A stretch of 64,000 bases of DNA from JACMNW01 sp031406155 (GTDB lineage Bacteria > Pseudomonadota > Alphaproteobacteria > Rhodobacterales > Rhodobacteraceae). Position 1 is the first letter of the stretch, and the number at the start of each line of letters is the position of its first letter. Where the stretch lies: NCBI GenBank assembly GCA_031406155.1, contig JANOGW010000101.1, positions 16,424 to 80,423 on the forward strand, given 5' to 3'. A program made the translations under genes and the position numbers. Below the pieces are notes generated by a model. It did no database searches. It worked only from the letters and a program-made list of their open reading frames with translations, and had not been told where the DNA came from. This document shows, piece after piece, positions 43,825 to 52,621 of this stretch.

Positions 43825-43870
43825 CTGGTTTAGTCACGCCCGGACGATCTTCCGTAGGAAGATCGTCCGG
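43817..43870. terminator. Tandem perfect hairpins between CHAD gene and asd
   Basis: The first hairpin has a 10-bp stem (GGGCGTGACT/AGTCACGCCC, loop of 5) that includes the CHAD stop codon. The second has a perfect 14-bp stem (CCGGACGATCTTCC with its complement, 3-nt loop). They share two C bases, so only one may form at a time. They lie between convergent genes, which suggests bidirectional termination. Confidence 0.7.
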
Positions 43871-43876
43871 GGCACC

Positions 43877-44899
43877 TTACCCCTTTTTCAGATGTTTGCT
43901 GCCCAGCAGTTCTGCGATCTGTACGGCATTCAACGCCGCACCTTTGCGCAGGTTGTCGGACACGCACCATAGATTGATGCCGTTGTCGATGGTGCTGTCC
44001 TGGCGGATGCGGCTGATGTAGGTGGCGTAATCGCCGACGCATTCGATGGGGGTGATGTAGCCGCCGTCTTCGCGTTTATCGATGACCATCACGCCGGGGG
44101 ATTCGCGCAGGATGTCGCGCGCCTCGTGTTCATCGAGAAAATCGTGAAACTCGATATTGATGGATTCCGAATGGCCGACGAATACCGGCACACGCACGCA
44201 GGTGGCGGTGACTTTGATGGCTTTGTCGAGGATTTTCTTGGTTTCGGCGACCATTTTCCATTCTTCCTTGGTCGAGCCGTCATCCATGAAGACATCGATA
44301 TGCGGGATCACGTTGAAGGCGATTTGTTTGGTAAATTTGGAAGGCGCGACCTCTTGGCCATGCACATAGATGCCTTTGGTCTGATCCCAAAGTTCATCAA
44401 TGCCTTCTTTACCGGCACCGGACACGGACTGATAGGTAGAGACGACGACGCGCTTGATACGGGCGCGGTCATGTAGCGGCTTTAGCGCCACCACCATTTG
44501 GGCGGTGCTGCAATTCGGGTTGGCGATGATCATCTTGTTCTTGTAGCCAGCGATCGCATCCGCGTTCACTTCCGGCACGATCAGCGGCACGGCAGGATCG
44601 TAGCGATAAAGCGACGAGTTATCGATGACAACGCAGCCGGCTGCGGCGGCCTTTGGCGCGTAGATCTTGGTTGCCTCGGAACCCACCGCAAACAGGGCGA
44701 TATCCCAGCCAGTGAAATCGAATGTATCAAGGTCTTTGGTCTTGAGGGTCTTGTCGCCAAAACTGATTTCTGTGCCAAGCGACCGACGAGACGCAAGGGC
44801 CACGATTTCATCGACCGGGAACTCGCGTTCGGCCAGGATGTTCAGCATTTCGCGACCAACGTTACCGGTGGCACCTGCGACGACGATTTTATAGCCCAT
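43877..44899 (-). CDS. asd: Aspartate-semialdehyde dehydrogenase
   Basis: The 340-residue enzyme reduces aspartyl phosphate to aspartate semialdehyde on the route to lysine, diaminopimelate, threonine and methionine. It has the nucleotide-binding start YKIVVAGATGNVGREML, the catalytic Cys130 in ANPNCSTAQM, and the substrate-binding VSTYQSVSGAGKEGIDEL. The start is at 44899 (MGYKIVV); an upstream extension would run into the neighbouring transporter gene region. It is convergent with the CHAD gene. Confidence 0.96.
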   Translation of the reverse strand: MGYKIVVAGATGNVGREMLNILAEREFPVDEIVALASRRSLGTEISFGDKTLKTKDLDTFDFTGWDIALFAVGSEATKIYAPKAAAAGCVVIDNSSLYRYDPAVPLIVPEVNADAIAGYKNKMIIANPNCSTAQMVVALKPLHDRARIKRVVVSTYQSVSGAGKEGIDELWDQTKGIYVHGQEVAPSKFTKQIAFNVIPHIDVFMDDGSTKEEWKMVAETKKILDKAIKVTATCVRVPVFVGHSESINIEFHDFLDEHEARDILRESPGVMVIDKREDGGYITPIECVGDYATYISRIRQDSTIDNGINLWCVSDNLRKGAALNAVQIAELLGSKHLKKG

Positions 44900-44960
44900 T
44901 CGGACAACTCCTTCAGTATGGCAGCGGCTGTAGCGCAATGGCAGGCGGGGGGAAAGGGGG

Positions 44961-46133
44961 TCAGTCGGTGCGATCTTTGCTGAAGGCGTAGATGGCGCAG
45001 CCAACCAGCAACAGGATGGCAAAGAACAGGAAGATTGCGCTGTAGGGGGTTTCGGGCGGGGTTGACGGCAGGCTGGCATGCAAGCGGCCGGTGACAATTT
45101 GCGCCACGCCGATAAAGCCGATGCCAAACAGGTTCAGTAAGGTTACACCGCGCCCCATCAGATGTGCCGGCACAAAGGCGCGGCCATGCGCCATGACCAT
45201 GGGAAAGGACGCGCCGAACAGCCCGACACCGGCGAGCAATGCAGTAGTAAGCAAGCCGCCAAGCGTGGGCAGAGCCCAAAGTGCAAGCAGGCAGGCGGCA
45301 GCGCATAAGTTGCCGGCCAGCACCACGCCTTTGCGGGTGCCAAAGATGCGGTCCAGCACCCCGTAGGCGAAGTTGCCCGCCACCATGGCCAGACCCATGA
45401 TCAGGGTCACGCGGCCAATGCCCGATGCGTCCGCGCCGAACACATCGGTGTAATAGGGCCCGACCCACAGGCCGCGCAGCGCCGCCACCGGGGCATAGTT
45501 CGCGGCCATCATCGGCAGGATCAGCCATAGCGCGGGCATGCGCAGCAGATCCATCAGCGAGCCTTGTGCGGCCCCCTTTGCACGCGGCGGATCGCGCACA
45601 AGTGCTGCCACGGCCACCGCAACGCCGGCAGTGAACAGCGCCAACCCCGCCACGCTTGCGCGCCAGCCGAAATACTCGGCTGCGGCGGCCAGCGGAACAG
45701 AGCTTGCTATGTTGCCCAGACTGCCGATCCCGATCAGCGCGCCCGCAAGCGTACCGAATACCGCGGGGCGAAAGGCCCGCGCAAAGATGAAATAGCTGGC
45801 CATCAGCACCGGTGCACAGCCGATGCCGATCAGACCCATCGCAAGTTTCAGATCGAACGGCGTGCTGGCCATGGCAAACAGCGCGGCACCCCCTGCCCCC
45901 CCCGCCAACAGCAGCACCGATGCCGTCCAACGCGGCCCGACGCGGTCCAGCGCCCAACCGATGGGAATTTGCATCAAAGTGAAGGTCAGAAACCAGATGC
46001 CAGACGCAGCAGACAGATCCTGTGCCGTGGCGCCAAGATCCACCTTCAGCACAGGGGTCAGCACGGCCAGAAATGCCCGGTAAAACTGGCTGAGCATATA
46101 GGCCGCGATCAGCGCGGCGATACCGATCTTCAT
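44961..46133 (-). CDS. MFS transporter (first of pair)
   Basis: The 390-residue protein has about 12 hydrophobic helices and an MFS loop between helices 2 and 3 (GWALDRVGPRWTASVLLL, about residues 58-75). The start is MKIGIAALIAAYMLSQFYRAF, overlapping the upstream MFS gene by 4 bp. The substrate is not evident. It and the neighbouring transporter are not close copies of each other. Possible roles include organic acid or drug transport; nothing in context decides. Confidence 0.85.
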   Translation of the reverse strand: MKIGIAALIAAYMLSQFYRAFLAVLTPVLKVDLGATAQDLSAASGIWFLTFTLMQIPIGWALDRVGPRWTASVLLLAGGAGGAALFAMASTPFDLKLAMGLIGIGCAPVLMASYFIFARAFRPAVFGTLAGALIGIGSLGNIASSVPLAAAAEYFGWRASVAGLALFTAGVAVAVAALVRDPPRAKGAAQGSLMDLLRMPALWLILPMMAANYAPVAALRGLWVGPYYTDVFGADASGIGRVTLIMGLAMVAGNFAYGVLDRIFGTRKGVVLAGNLCAAACLLALWALPTLGGLLTTALLAGVGLFGASFPMVMAHGRAFVPAHLMGRGVTLLNLFGIGFIGVAQIVTGRLHASLPSTPPETPYSAIFLFFAILLLVGCAIYAFSKDRTD

Positions 46134-47365
46134 GCCGCTTGGGCGGTCATGCTGCGTTCGCGGATCGGCAGATGCAAAAGCGCAGACAGAGCGCCGACGC
46201 CAATACCCACCCACCAGACAGCCGTGTAATTTCCGGTCAGGTCATAAAGGCGCCCCCCCAGCCAGACGCCAAGAAACGAGCCGACCTGATGGCTGAAAAA
46301 TACAAATCCGTACAGCGTGCCCATGTAGCGCAGCCCGTAAATCTGCGCGACGAGGCCAGAGGTCAACGGCACCGTGGCCAGCCACAGCGACCCCATGACC
46401 AGCGAGTAGATCACGACCGTAGCGGGTATCATCGGGGCCATGATGAACAGGATCGAGGCTATTGTGCGGGCCGTATAGATGCCTGCCAGCAGGTACTTCT
46501 TGAGGTATGTCTTGCCAAGCCACCCTGCCAGAACCGACCCGCCGATATTGGCAAACCCGATCAGGGCAATCGCAATGGCCCCCAAGGCAGAGGTGTCTGC
46601 AACGCCAAGCCCGGCCAAAAGGCTGCCGGGGGTGATGGCGCTGCACATCTCGGCGATGAAGGCGGGGAAATGGGCGGTGATAAAGCCCAACTGATAGCCG
46701 CAGGAAAAGAACCCAAGGAAGATAAGGGTAAAGGACGGATCGCGGAACGCGCGCATCAGGACGGTGCCAAGCGATTCGTCGCGCTCTGTGCTCGCGGTTT
46801 TTGCCGGCGCGCGCAGGAAGGGCAGTGCGAACAGCACGCACAGGATCAGCAGCGCGAAAATCATAAACACCCACTGCCACGTATAGTAGCGCAGCAAGAA
46901 CTGCGCCGCGATGGGCCCGAAGATCTGGCCCGCCGACCCAAGCCCGGTGGCGATACCCAATGCAAGACTGCGGTTCTCGGCCGATGCGGCACGCCCGACG
47001 ATGGCGAGGATCATGCCAAAGCCGGTGCCCGCGATGCCAAAGCCCACCAGAATCTCCAGCAACTGGTGCTGACCCGGCGTCACCGCAAAACTGGACAGGA
47101 CAAGACCCAACGCATAAAGCATTGCCCCCGCGATGATGGCCCGCCGGTCGCCGAAACGTTCCGATATCGCGCCGAAAATGGGCTGGCCAACCCCCCAGGC
47201 CAGGTTCTGAATGGCAATCGCCATGGAGAAATCGGCGCGAAGCCAGCCAAATTCGTTGGCGATGGGCAACTGGAACACCCCAAAGCTGGACCGGATGCCG
47301 AAACTCACGATCAGGATCATCGAGGCGGCAATCAGGACCGGTGTGAAAAGGGGGGATTTGGTCAT
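46130..47365 (-). CDS. MFS transporter (second of pair)
   Basis: The 411-residue protein has 12 predicted helices and resembles the monocarboxylate/oxalate-formate antiporter-like MFS group: FGVFQLPIANEFGWLRADFSMAIAIQNLAWGVGQPIFG near the start and ISERFGDRRAIIAGAML in the loop after helix 2. The start at 47365 is MTKSPLFTPV. It is divergent from the GH13 gene across about 210 bp holding a tandem repeat, so joint control with that enzyme is possible. Confidence 0.86.
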   Translation of the reverse strand: MTKSPLFTPVLIAASMILIVSFGIRSSFGVFQLPIANEFGWLRADFSMAIAIQNLAWGVGQPIFGAISERFGDRRAIIAGAMLYALGLVLSSFAVTPGQHQLLEILVGFGIAGTGFGMILAIVGRAASAENRSLALGIATGLGSAGQIFGPIAAQFLLRYYTWQWVFMIFALLILCVLFALPFLRAPAKTASTERDESLGTVLMRAFRDPSFTLIFLGFFSCGYQLGFITAHFPAFIAEMCSAITPGSLLAGLGVADTSALGAIAIALIGFANIGGSVLAGWLGKTYLKKYLLAGIYTARTIASILFIMAPMIPATVVIYSLVMGSLWLATVPLTSGLVAQIYGLRYMGTLYGFVFFSHQVGSFLGVWLGGRLYDLTGNYTAVWWVGIGVGALSALLHLPIRERSMTAQAA

Positions 47366-47448
47366 GTGACGCTCCGCCAATGGGTTGTGCAGGCTGCGAT
47401 GGGGCGCTGAATTGGTCAAATGGAAAATTGTGATATCGGCTATGCGTT

Positions 47449-47486
47449 TTTGGAAAGGGTGGGCGTCTTTGGAAAGGGTGGGCGTT
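47449..47486 (+). repeat. Tandem 19-bp direct repeat upstream of GH13 gene
   Basis: Two exact copies of a 19-bp unit (TTTGGAAAGGGTGGGCGTC, the last base differing at the end of copy two) lie head to tail, followed by a partial third (AAAAAGGGT). They lie in the divergent gap between the MFS gene and the alpha-glucosidase gene, about 90 bp before the latter. They could be operator sites or replication slippage. Confidence 0.75.
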
Positions 47487-47575
47487 TTCAAAAAGGGTCA
47501 GGGCTGTTCGCAATCAGGTTGCGCCTGTTCTGCGCCCTGCATAGCCTTTGGAAAATGGCACAGCACGGGGCGAAG

Positions 47576-49183
47576 ATGAAAGATTGGTGGCGGGGATCGG
47601 TGACCTATCAGGTCTATCCACGGTCGTTTCAAGACAGCGTCGGTAATGGCATCGGTGATCTTGCGGGAATAACCGGCCGGCTGGGTTATATCGCACGCCT
47701 TGGCGTGGATGCGATCTGGCTGTCGCCGTTCTTCACCTCGCCAATGGCCGACATGGGGTACGATGTTTCGGATTACACCGATGTGGACCCGCTGTTTGGC
47801 ACACTGGCGGATTTCGACACGCTGATCGCGCGGGCACATGAACTGGGGCTGCGGGTTATCATTGATCAGGTGATCAGCCATTCGTCAGCCAAGCATCCTT
47901 TCTTCAAGGAAAGCCGGGCCAGCCAGGACAACGCCCGCGCCGATTGGTATGTCTGGGCCGACCCGAAACCCGATGGATCGGTGCCCAACAACTGGCTTTC
48001 GGTGTTTGGCGGATCGGCTTGGGAATGGGATACAAGGCGCAGGCAGTACTACCTGCACAACTTTCTGGCCAGCCAGCCGGATTTCAACTTTCACAACCCC
48101 GATGTGCAGGATTGGCTGCTGGACACCCTGCGGTTCTGGCTGGATCGCGGGGTAGACGGCTTTCGCCTCGACACCGCGAATTTCTATTTTCACGACGCGC
48201 AGTTGCGGTCCAACCCGCCGCTCGCCAGCAATGACCCCGCGCCCGCCGTGAACCCCTATGAAATGCAGGATCATCTCTATTCCAAGACCCAGCCGGAGAA
48301 TTTGGTGTTTCTGGCGCGGATCAGGGCGTTGTTAGACCAATATGACGGCCGCACCATGGTGGGTGAAGTTGGGGAAAGCCAGCGCGCGGTGCAAGTGATG
48401 GCGGATTATACCGCCGGGTCATCACGCCTGCACATGGCTTACAGTTTCGATATGTTGGGGCCACAGTTCACGCCCGCGCATTTCCGGGGCAAGATCGAGG
48501 CGTTTTTCAAGGGTGCGCCGGATGGCTGGCCGGCCTGGGCGTTTTCCAACCATGACGTGATCCGGCATGTAACGCGCTGGTCGGATCATGGCGCGTCTGA
48601 CGACGTGGCAAAGCTGGCGGCGGCGATGCTGCTCAGCTTCGAGGGCACGATCTATCTCTATCAGGGCGAGGAACTGGGTCAGACCGAAACCGAGATCGAG
48701 TTTCACGAAGTGACCGACCCGCCGGGCATTACCTTCTGGCCCGATTACAAGGGCCGCGATGGCTGCCGCACACCGATGGTTTGGGATGGCGGACCGCAGG
48801 GTGGGTTCACCACCGGCGTGCCATGGTTGCCGCTGAAAGCGCCGCAACTGGCAAGGAACGTCACGGCGCAAGACGGTGTGGCGAGGTCAGTGTTGGAGTT
48901 TTATCGCGCCATGTTGGCGTACCGTGCGGGGTCTGCGGCATTGCTGTCTGGCCGGACGCGGTTCTTGGATGTCGCGGAACCGGTTCTGGCGTTTTTCAGG
49001 GGTGACGGGGCGGACGCCGTGCTCTGCGTTTTCAATCTTTCGGCCACGGCACAAAGCATCGTGATTAACCACGCGTCGAGGTTGATCGGCCCTTGTCACG
49101 CCGCCGGTCTGGCTGGGAATACTCTTGCGATAGGGCCAAATGGCTTTGCCTGGCTACATGTCAGCGATGCTGCGAAGAGGTGA
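47576..49183 (+). CDS. GH13 alpha-glucosidase
   Basis: The 535-residue enzyme belongs to the GH13 oligo-1,6-glucosidase/alpha-glucosidase group. It starts WWRGSVTYQVYPRSFQDS, has the nucleophile Asp199 in DGFRLDTANF, the acid/base Glu264 in MVGEVGES and the third acid Asp327 in FSNHD. It hydrolyses alpha-glucosides such as maltose, sucrose or trehalose; which one is not decided by sequence. No signal peptide, so it acts in the cytoplasm after uptake. An in-frame ATG at 47555 is an alternative start. Confidence 0.92.
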   Translation: MKDWWRGSVTYQVYPRSFQDSVGNGIGDLAGITGRLGYIARLGVDAIWLSPFFTSPMADMGYDVSDYTDVDPLFGTLADFDTLIARAHELGLRVIIDQVISHSSAKHPFFKESRASQDNARADWYVWADPKPDGSVPNNWLSVFGGSAWEWDTRRRQYYLHNFLASQPDFNFHNPDVQDWLLDTLRFWLDRGVDGFRLDTANFYFHDAQLRSNPPLASNDPAPAVNPYEMQDHLYSKTQPENLVFLARIRALLDQYDGRTMVGEVGESQRAVQVMADYTAGSSRLHMAYSFDMLGPQFTPAHFRGKIEAFFKGAPDGWPAWAFSNHDVIRHVTRWSDHGASDDVAKLAAAMLLSFEGTIYLYQGEELGQTETEIEFHEVTDPPGITFWPDYKGRDGCRTPMVWDGGPQGGFTTGVPWLPLKAPQLARNVTAQDGVARSVLEFYRAMLAYRAGSAALLSGRTRFLDVAEPVLAFFRGDGADAVLCVFNLSATAQSIVINHASRLIGPCHAAGLAGNTLAIGPNGFAWLHVSDAAKR

Positions 49184-49185
49184 GC

Positions 49186-49218
49186 GGCGAAAATTGTTCG
49201 TGCGAAAAATTTTCCGCC
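49186..49218. terminator. Hairpin between GH13 and GH42 genes
   Basis: GGCGAAAATT and AATTTTCCGCC pair around a short loop with one bulged base. It lies immediately after the alpha-glucosidase stop and before the convergent beta-galactosidase stop, which suggests a bidirectional terminator. Confidence 0.55.
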
Positions 49219-49227
49219 CCGACCCGG

Positions 49228-51162
49228 TTACAGTGCTTCCCAGTACACCCCGGCGGCGGGGATCACCGTCTTGCCCCATTCCATGTCAACCGGGTTGTAG
49301 TTGAACCAGAACCGATGGGTTGGCGTATCGCGACGGCGCAGGCCTTCGGGCAGCATGTCGGTTTCCAGCCCAATGGCCTCGCAGGTGGTCAGCAAGATAC
49401 GGTCAAGTGCTTCGTTATCGGGCCAGCCGGCAAGATAGTTGATAGCGTCGTTTGCCATGATGACCGGAAAGCCATCTTCGGAGGTTTCGACAACGGTGGC
49501 CGTGCCTTCCAGCTTTTCGCGCCAATGCAGGAAATTGCCCCCTTCAGCCAGCGGCACAGGCAAATCCGGCGGCAGGCTTTCGACGCGCATGACCCGGGCA
49601 TCAAGACCGGGCAAGTTGGGGGCCAGTGGCACGGGCGTGGCGAAGTTCGTCGTCTTGGCATTGGTGCGCGGGCCAAGCAGAGCGTGCCCCTTGTAAGTGG
49701 CAAGGGCCGCAAGAAGTTGCAAGGAAAGCGTCGCCACGCCTGGGGCCACGACGAGTTTGTATTGGCCCAGATCAGCAGTGTCCGGGGCGATGATATCGAT
49801 GTTCAACCCAAGGCGGCGAAGGCCTTTGTAAAAGGCGAAGGCAAGCCGGAAATAGTCAAAATCGCGGCCCTGTGGTTGGGTTTCCCATGCCCAGGCCGAG
49901 GCGTAGTCGAACACCAATGCCACTTGTGCGGCGGCGGTGCCGACATCGGGCAGTTCGGCCAGTTCGCGGGCCACTTGGGCAGCTTCGTCATGTGCGGGAG
50001 CAGCGACACTGTCTGACCGCAGCAGGCCCGCGTGCATCTGTTCTTGCGCAAACGGGGCCTGACGCCAGCGGAAATAGCACACCACCTCTGCGCCATGCGC
50101 AAACGCCTCCCACGCCCAGAGGCGGGCCATGCCGGGCAAGGGGTCGGGGTTGTAGGGGGCCCAGTTTACCGGGCCGGGCTGTTGTTCCATGATCCACCAG
50201 CGGCCCGCCGCGGCAGGGCCGCCAGAACGTCTTGCTCCGACAGCGCGATAAAGATCATGGTGAAAGGCTTGCAGGTCGGGATCACCCTGCCGGGCAAAGC
50301 GGCGCTTGTGATCGGGGGTGGCCTCCAGCCGGTCTGACAGGAAACCAAGCGGATAGCTGTCCCACGCTGCGATATCCAGATCGGCACCGGTGCCGAAATG
50401 ATCGAAATCGGTGACGCGGCCCATGTAATTGTGGGCGATCGGCGCGGATGAATGTTTGCGGATGATATCGGTCTGGATGCGGTTGTAGCTGATCACCTGA
50501 TCCGACGAGAAGCGCCGGAAATCCATCACATGCGCAGGGTTCGCTTCGGTCACCGTCAGGTTCGGCAGAGCGATGTCATCAAAGTTGTCGTAGTCCATCG
50601 ACCAGAACACGTTGCCCCACGCACGGTTAAGGGCGGCGGGAGATTGATACTTCTGCGCCAGCCAGTTGCGAAAGGCGCGCAGGGCGGAAGGGGAATAAGA
50701 CAGGGTGGTGTCGTGGCAGGCGTATTCGTTATCGGTTTGCCAGGCGGCAATATGCGGGTTCTTGCCATAGCGTTCGGCCATCAGCGCAACTATGCTGGCG
50801 GATTCGCGGCGGTATCCTTCGTGGCTGAAACAGTAGTGGCGACGCGATCCGAAACCGCGAGTTTTGCCGTCTCGGCCCACCGGTAGCATGTCGGGGTGTT
50901 TGGTCAGCATCCAGCGCGGCGGGGTGGCGGTGGGGGTTCCCAGCACCACCTTCAGGCCAGCGTTGCCCAACGTATCAACGGCGCGGTCAAGCCAGCCCCA
51001 ATCCATGCGCCCCGGTTCTGGTTCCATCCGGCCCCAGGCAAATTCACCGATGCGCACCCATGTCAGGCCGAGCGCGGCCATGCGGGCGGCGTCTTCGACC
51101 CATTGGGTTTCCGGCCAGTGTTCAGGGTAGTAGCAGACGCCAAGGGTGCGTTTCAGGGTCAT
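49228..51162 (-). CDS. GH42 beta-galactosidase
   Basis: The 644-residue product matches GH42. It begins LGVCYYPEHWPETQW, has the acid/base Glu146 in QTDNEYACH and the nucleophile Glu326 in WWIMEQQPGPVNW, followed by the trimerisation/glutamine-amidotransferase-like middle domain and a beta-sandwich end. It hydrolyses beta-galactosides to galactose; no signal peptide, so it is cytoplasmic. It overlaps the lactonase gene by 4 bp and is the last gene of the galactose operon. Confidence 0.93.
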   Translation of the reverse strand: MTLKRTLGVCYYPEHWPETQWVEDAARMAALGLTWVRIGEFAWGRMEPEPGRMDWGWLDRAVDTLGNAGLKVVLGTPTATPPRWMLTKHPDMLPVGRDGKTRGFGSRRHYCFSHEGYRRESASIVALMAERYGKNPHIAAWQTDNEYACHDTTLSYSPSALRAFRNWLAQKYQSPAALNRAWGNVFWSMDYDNFDDIALPNLTVTEANPAHVMDFRRFSSDQVISYNRIQTDIIRKHSSAPIAHNYMGRVTDFDHFGTGADLDIAAWDSYPLGFLSDRLEATPDHKRRFARQGDPDLQAFHHDLYRAVGARRSGGPAAAGRWWIMEQQPGPVNWAPYNPDPLPGMARLWAWEAFAHGAEVVCYFRWRQAPFAQEQMHAGLLRSDSVAAPAHDEAAQVARELAELPDVGTAAAQVALVFDYASAWAWETQPQGRDFDYFRLAFAFYKGLRRLGLNIDIIAPDTADLGQYKLVVAPGVATLSLQLLAALATYKGHALLGPRTNAKTTNFATPVPLAPNLPGLDARVMRVESLPPDLPVPLAEGGNFLHWREKLEGTATVVETSEDGFPVIMANDAINYLAGWPDNEALDRILLTTCEAIGLETDMLPEGLRRRDTPTHRFWFNYNPVDMEWGKTVIPAAGVYWEAL

Positions 51163-52016
51163 AGGATCACTTTGTTTTCGGGTTGGCCACGGGCGGGCGC
51201 ATCAGCGGAAAAAGTCATGCCCGCATTTGGGTATGCAGCGCGCGCAGCTGCATCCATGCCTTGCAAGGCCGAGGTGCAATACAACGTAGACAGACCCTCG
51301 CCGCCAAAGGCCGGGCAGGACGTGTGAGGGGCATCAAACTTGACGGTGTGTTGCACGGTGCCGTCGGGTGCGAAGGCCCGCACCCCCGCAGCCCCCCACT
51401 CGGCAAGCCATAGCATGCCCTCGGCGTCAATCACCGCACCGTCAGGTTCGGGGGTGGCGGCAGTCAGATCAAGGAACACCTCCGGTTCGCCTTTAGGCCA
51501 GCCATCGGCATCAAGGCCCACGCGAATCACCTTGCGGGCGGCGCTGTCGGAAAAATGCGCGAACTGGCCATGGGCGGGAAAGCAGATCGAATTGGGGATG
51601 CTGATGCCGGAATACAGGCGGCGCAGTTCGCCGCGATAGTAGCGCCAGATCGCCCCCGCCCCGGGTTGCGCCTGTTTGCCCATGGTGCCGATCCAGAAGC
51701 CGCCGAACGGATCGGCGCGGCCGTCGTTGGACCGGGTGGCGGGATTGTCAGCCTCCAGCGCCACGACCTCGCGTTTGGTGCCGGTTTCCAGATTAAAGCG
51801 GAACAGCGCAGTTTCGGACGCGATCATCAGGGTATCACGGTCTATCCAGCCCGCCGCCGAGACACATTCGGGGAAATGCCACTCCTGCGGGCCATGGCCA
51901 TTTTGCGTCAGCAGGCGTTTGCCGAGGATGTCGAACCAGAACAGTTGGCTGCGCTCGGGGTGCCACAGCGGGCCTTCACCAAGCTCGCAGATGCGGGTGT
52001 CGAAGACGGCAGTCAT
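51159..52016 (-). CDS. SMP-30/gluconolactonase-family lactonase (probable galactonolactonase)
   Basis: The 285-residue six-bladed propeller has the SMP-30 metal ligands Glu14 (ELGEGPLWHPE), Asn142 (SIPNSICF) and Asp192 (PDGAVIDAEG), with TRSNDGRADPFGGFWIGTMG typical of the family. It hydrolyses sugar lactones. Context with DgoA, DgoK, a dehydrogenase and a dehydratase gene points to galactono-lactone (or arabinono-lactone) as substrate, an inference. It overlaps both neighbours by 4 bp. Confidence 0.88.
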   Translation of the reverse strand: MTAVFDTRICELGEGPLWHPERSQLFWFDILGKRLLTQNGHGPQEWHFPECVSAAGWIDRDTLMIASETALFRFNLETGTKREVVALEADNPATRSNDGRADPFGGFWIGTMGKQAQPGAGAIWRYYRGELRRLYSGISIPNSICFPAHGQFAHFSDSAARKVIRVGLDADGWPKGEPEVFLDLTAATPEPDGAVIDAEGMLWLAEWGAAGVRAFAPDGTVQHTVKFDAPHTSCPAFGGEGLSTLYCTSALQGMDAAARAAYPNAGMTFSADAPARGQPENKVIL

Positions 52017-52621
52017 TCGACGGCTGCTTCATAGGCGGCCACAATTTCGCTGGCACGTGCAGCAATTTCGGCAACGGTCAGGCCGGGCGTGTAAAGCGCC
52101 GTGCCGATACCAAAGCCGTCGGCCCCGGCGGCGATCCATTCGGCGAAATTGTCCGGGCCCGCACCACCCACGACATAGACCTGGGTCATACGCGGCAGAA
52201 CGGCGCGGATGGCCTTGATGCCCTGCGGGCCGATCAGGCTGGCCGGGAATATCTTCAGCCCGTCAGCCCCGGCTTTGAGGGCGGCAAAGCACTCGGTCGG
52301 GGTCATCACACCGGGCCAGCTTGCCATCCCGGCGGCTTTGGTGGCAGCAATCACTTCCGCGTCGCAATTGGGCGAAACGATCAGCGTGCCCCCGGCATCA
52401 CGGACTTCTTGCACGTCGCGGGTGCTTAGCACAGTGCCCGCACCGATCTGCGCCTGAGAGCCGAAACCGCGCACCATGGCGCGGATCGAGGTCAGCGGAT
52501 GCGGCGAGTTCAGTGGCACTTCGATACGGGTGATGCCCGCCTCGATCAGTACTTCGGTGACGGCTTCGGCCTCGTCCGGCGAGATGCCGCGCAGAATGGC
52601 AATCAGCGGAAGGTGGGTCAT
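52013..52621 (-). CDS. dgoA: 2-dehydro-3-deoxy-6-phosphogalactonate aldolase
   Basis: The 202-residue class I aldolase has the catalytic Glu34 in RIEVPLNSP, a form typical of the galactonate-specific enzyme, and the Schiff-base Lys123 in GLKIFPASLIGPQGIKA. It cleaves KDPGal to pyruvate and glyceraldehyde 3-phosphate, the last step of the De Ley-Doudoroff route. The start at 52621 overlaps the dgoK stop (ATGA). The gene downstream overlaps by 4 bp. Confidence 0.93.
   Translation of the reverse strand: MTHLPLIAILRGISPDEAEAVTEVLIEAGITRIEVPLNSPHPLTSIRAMVRGFGSQAQIGAGTVLSTRDVQEVRDAGGTLIVSPNCDAEVIAATKAAGMASWPGVMTPTECFAALKAGADGLKIFPASLIGPQGIKAIRAVLPRMTQVYVVGGAGPDNFAEWIAAGADGFGIGTALYTPGLTVAEIAARASEIVAAYEAAVE

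Noticed and set aside
46139..47410. 423-codon plus-strand frame opposite the second MFS gene
   Set aside because: Composition (Lys/Gln/Asp/Gly-rich, many His) is typical of the antisense of a membrane protein gene; the MFS assignment on the minus strand is firm.
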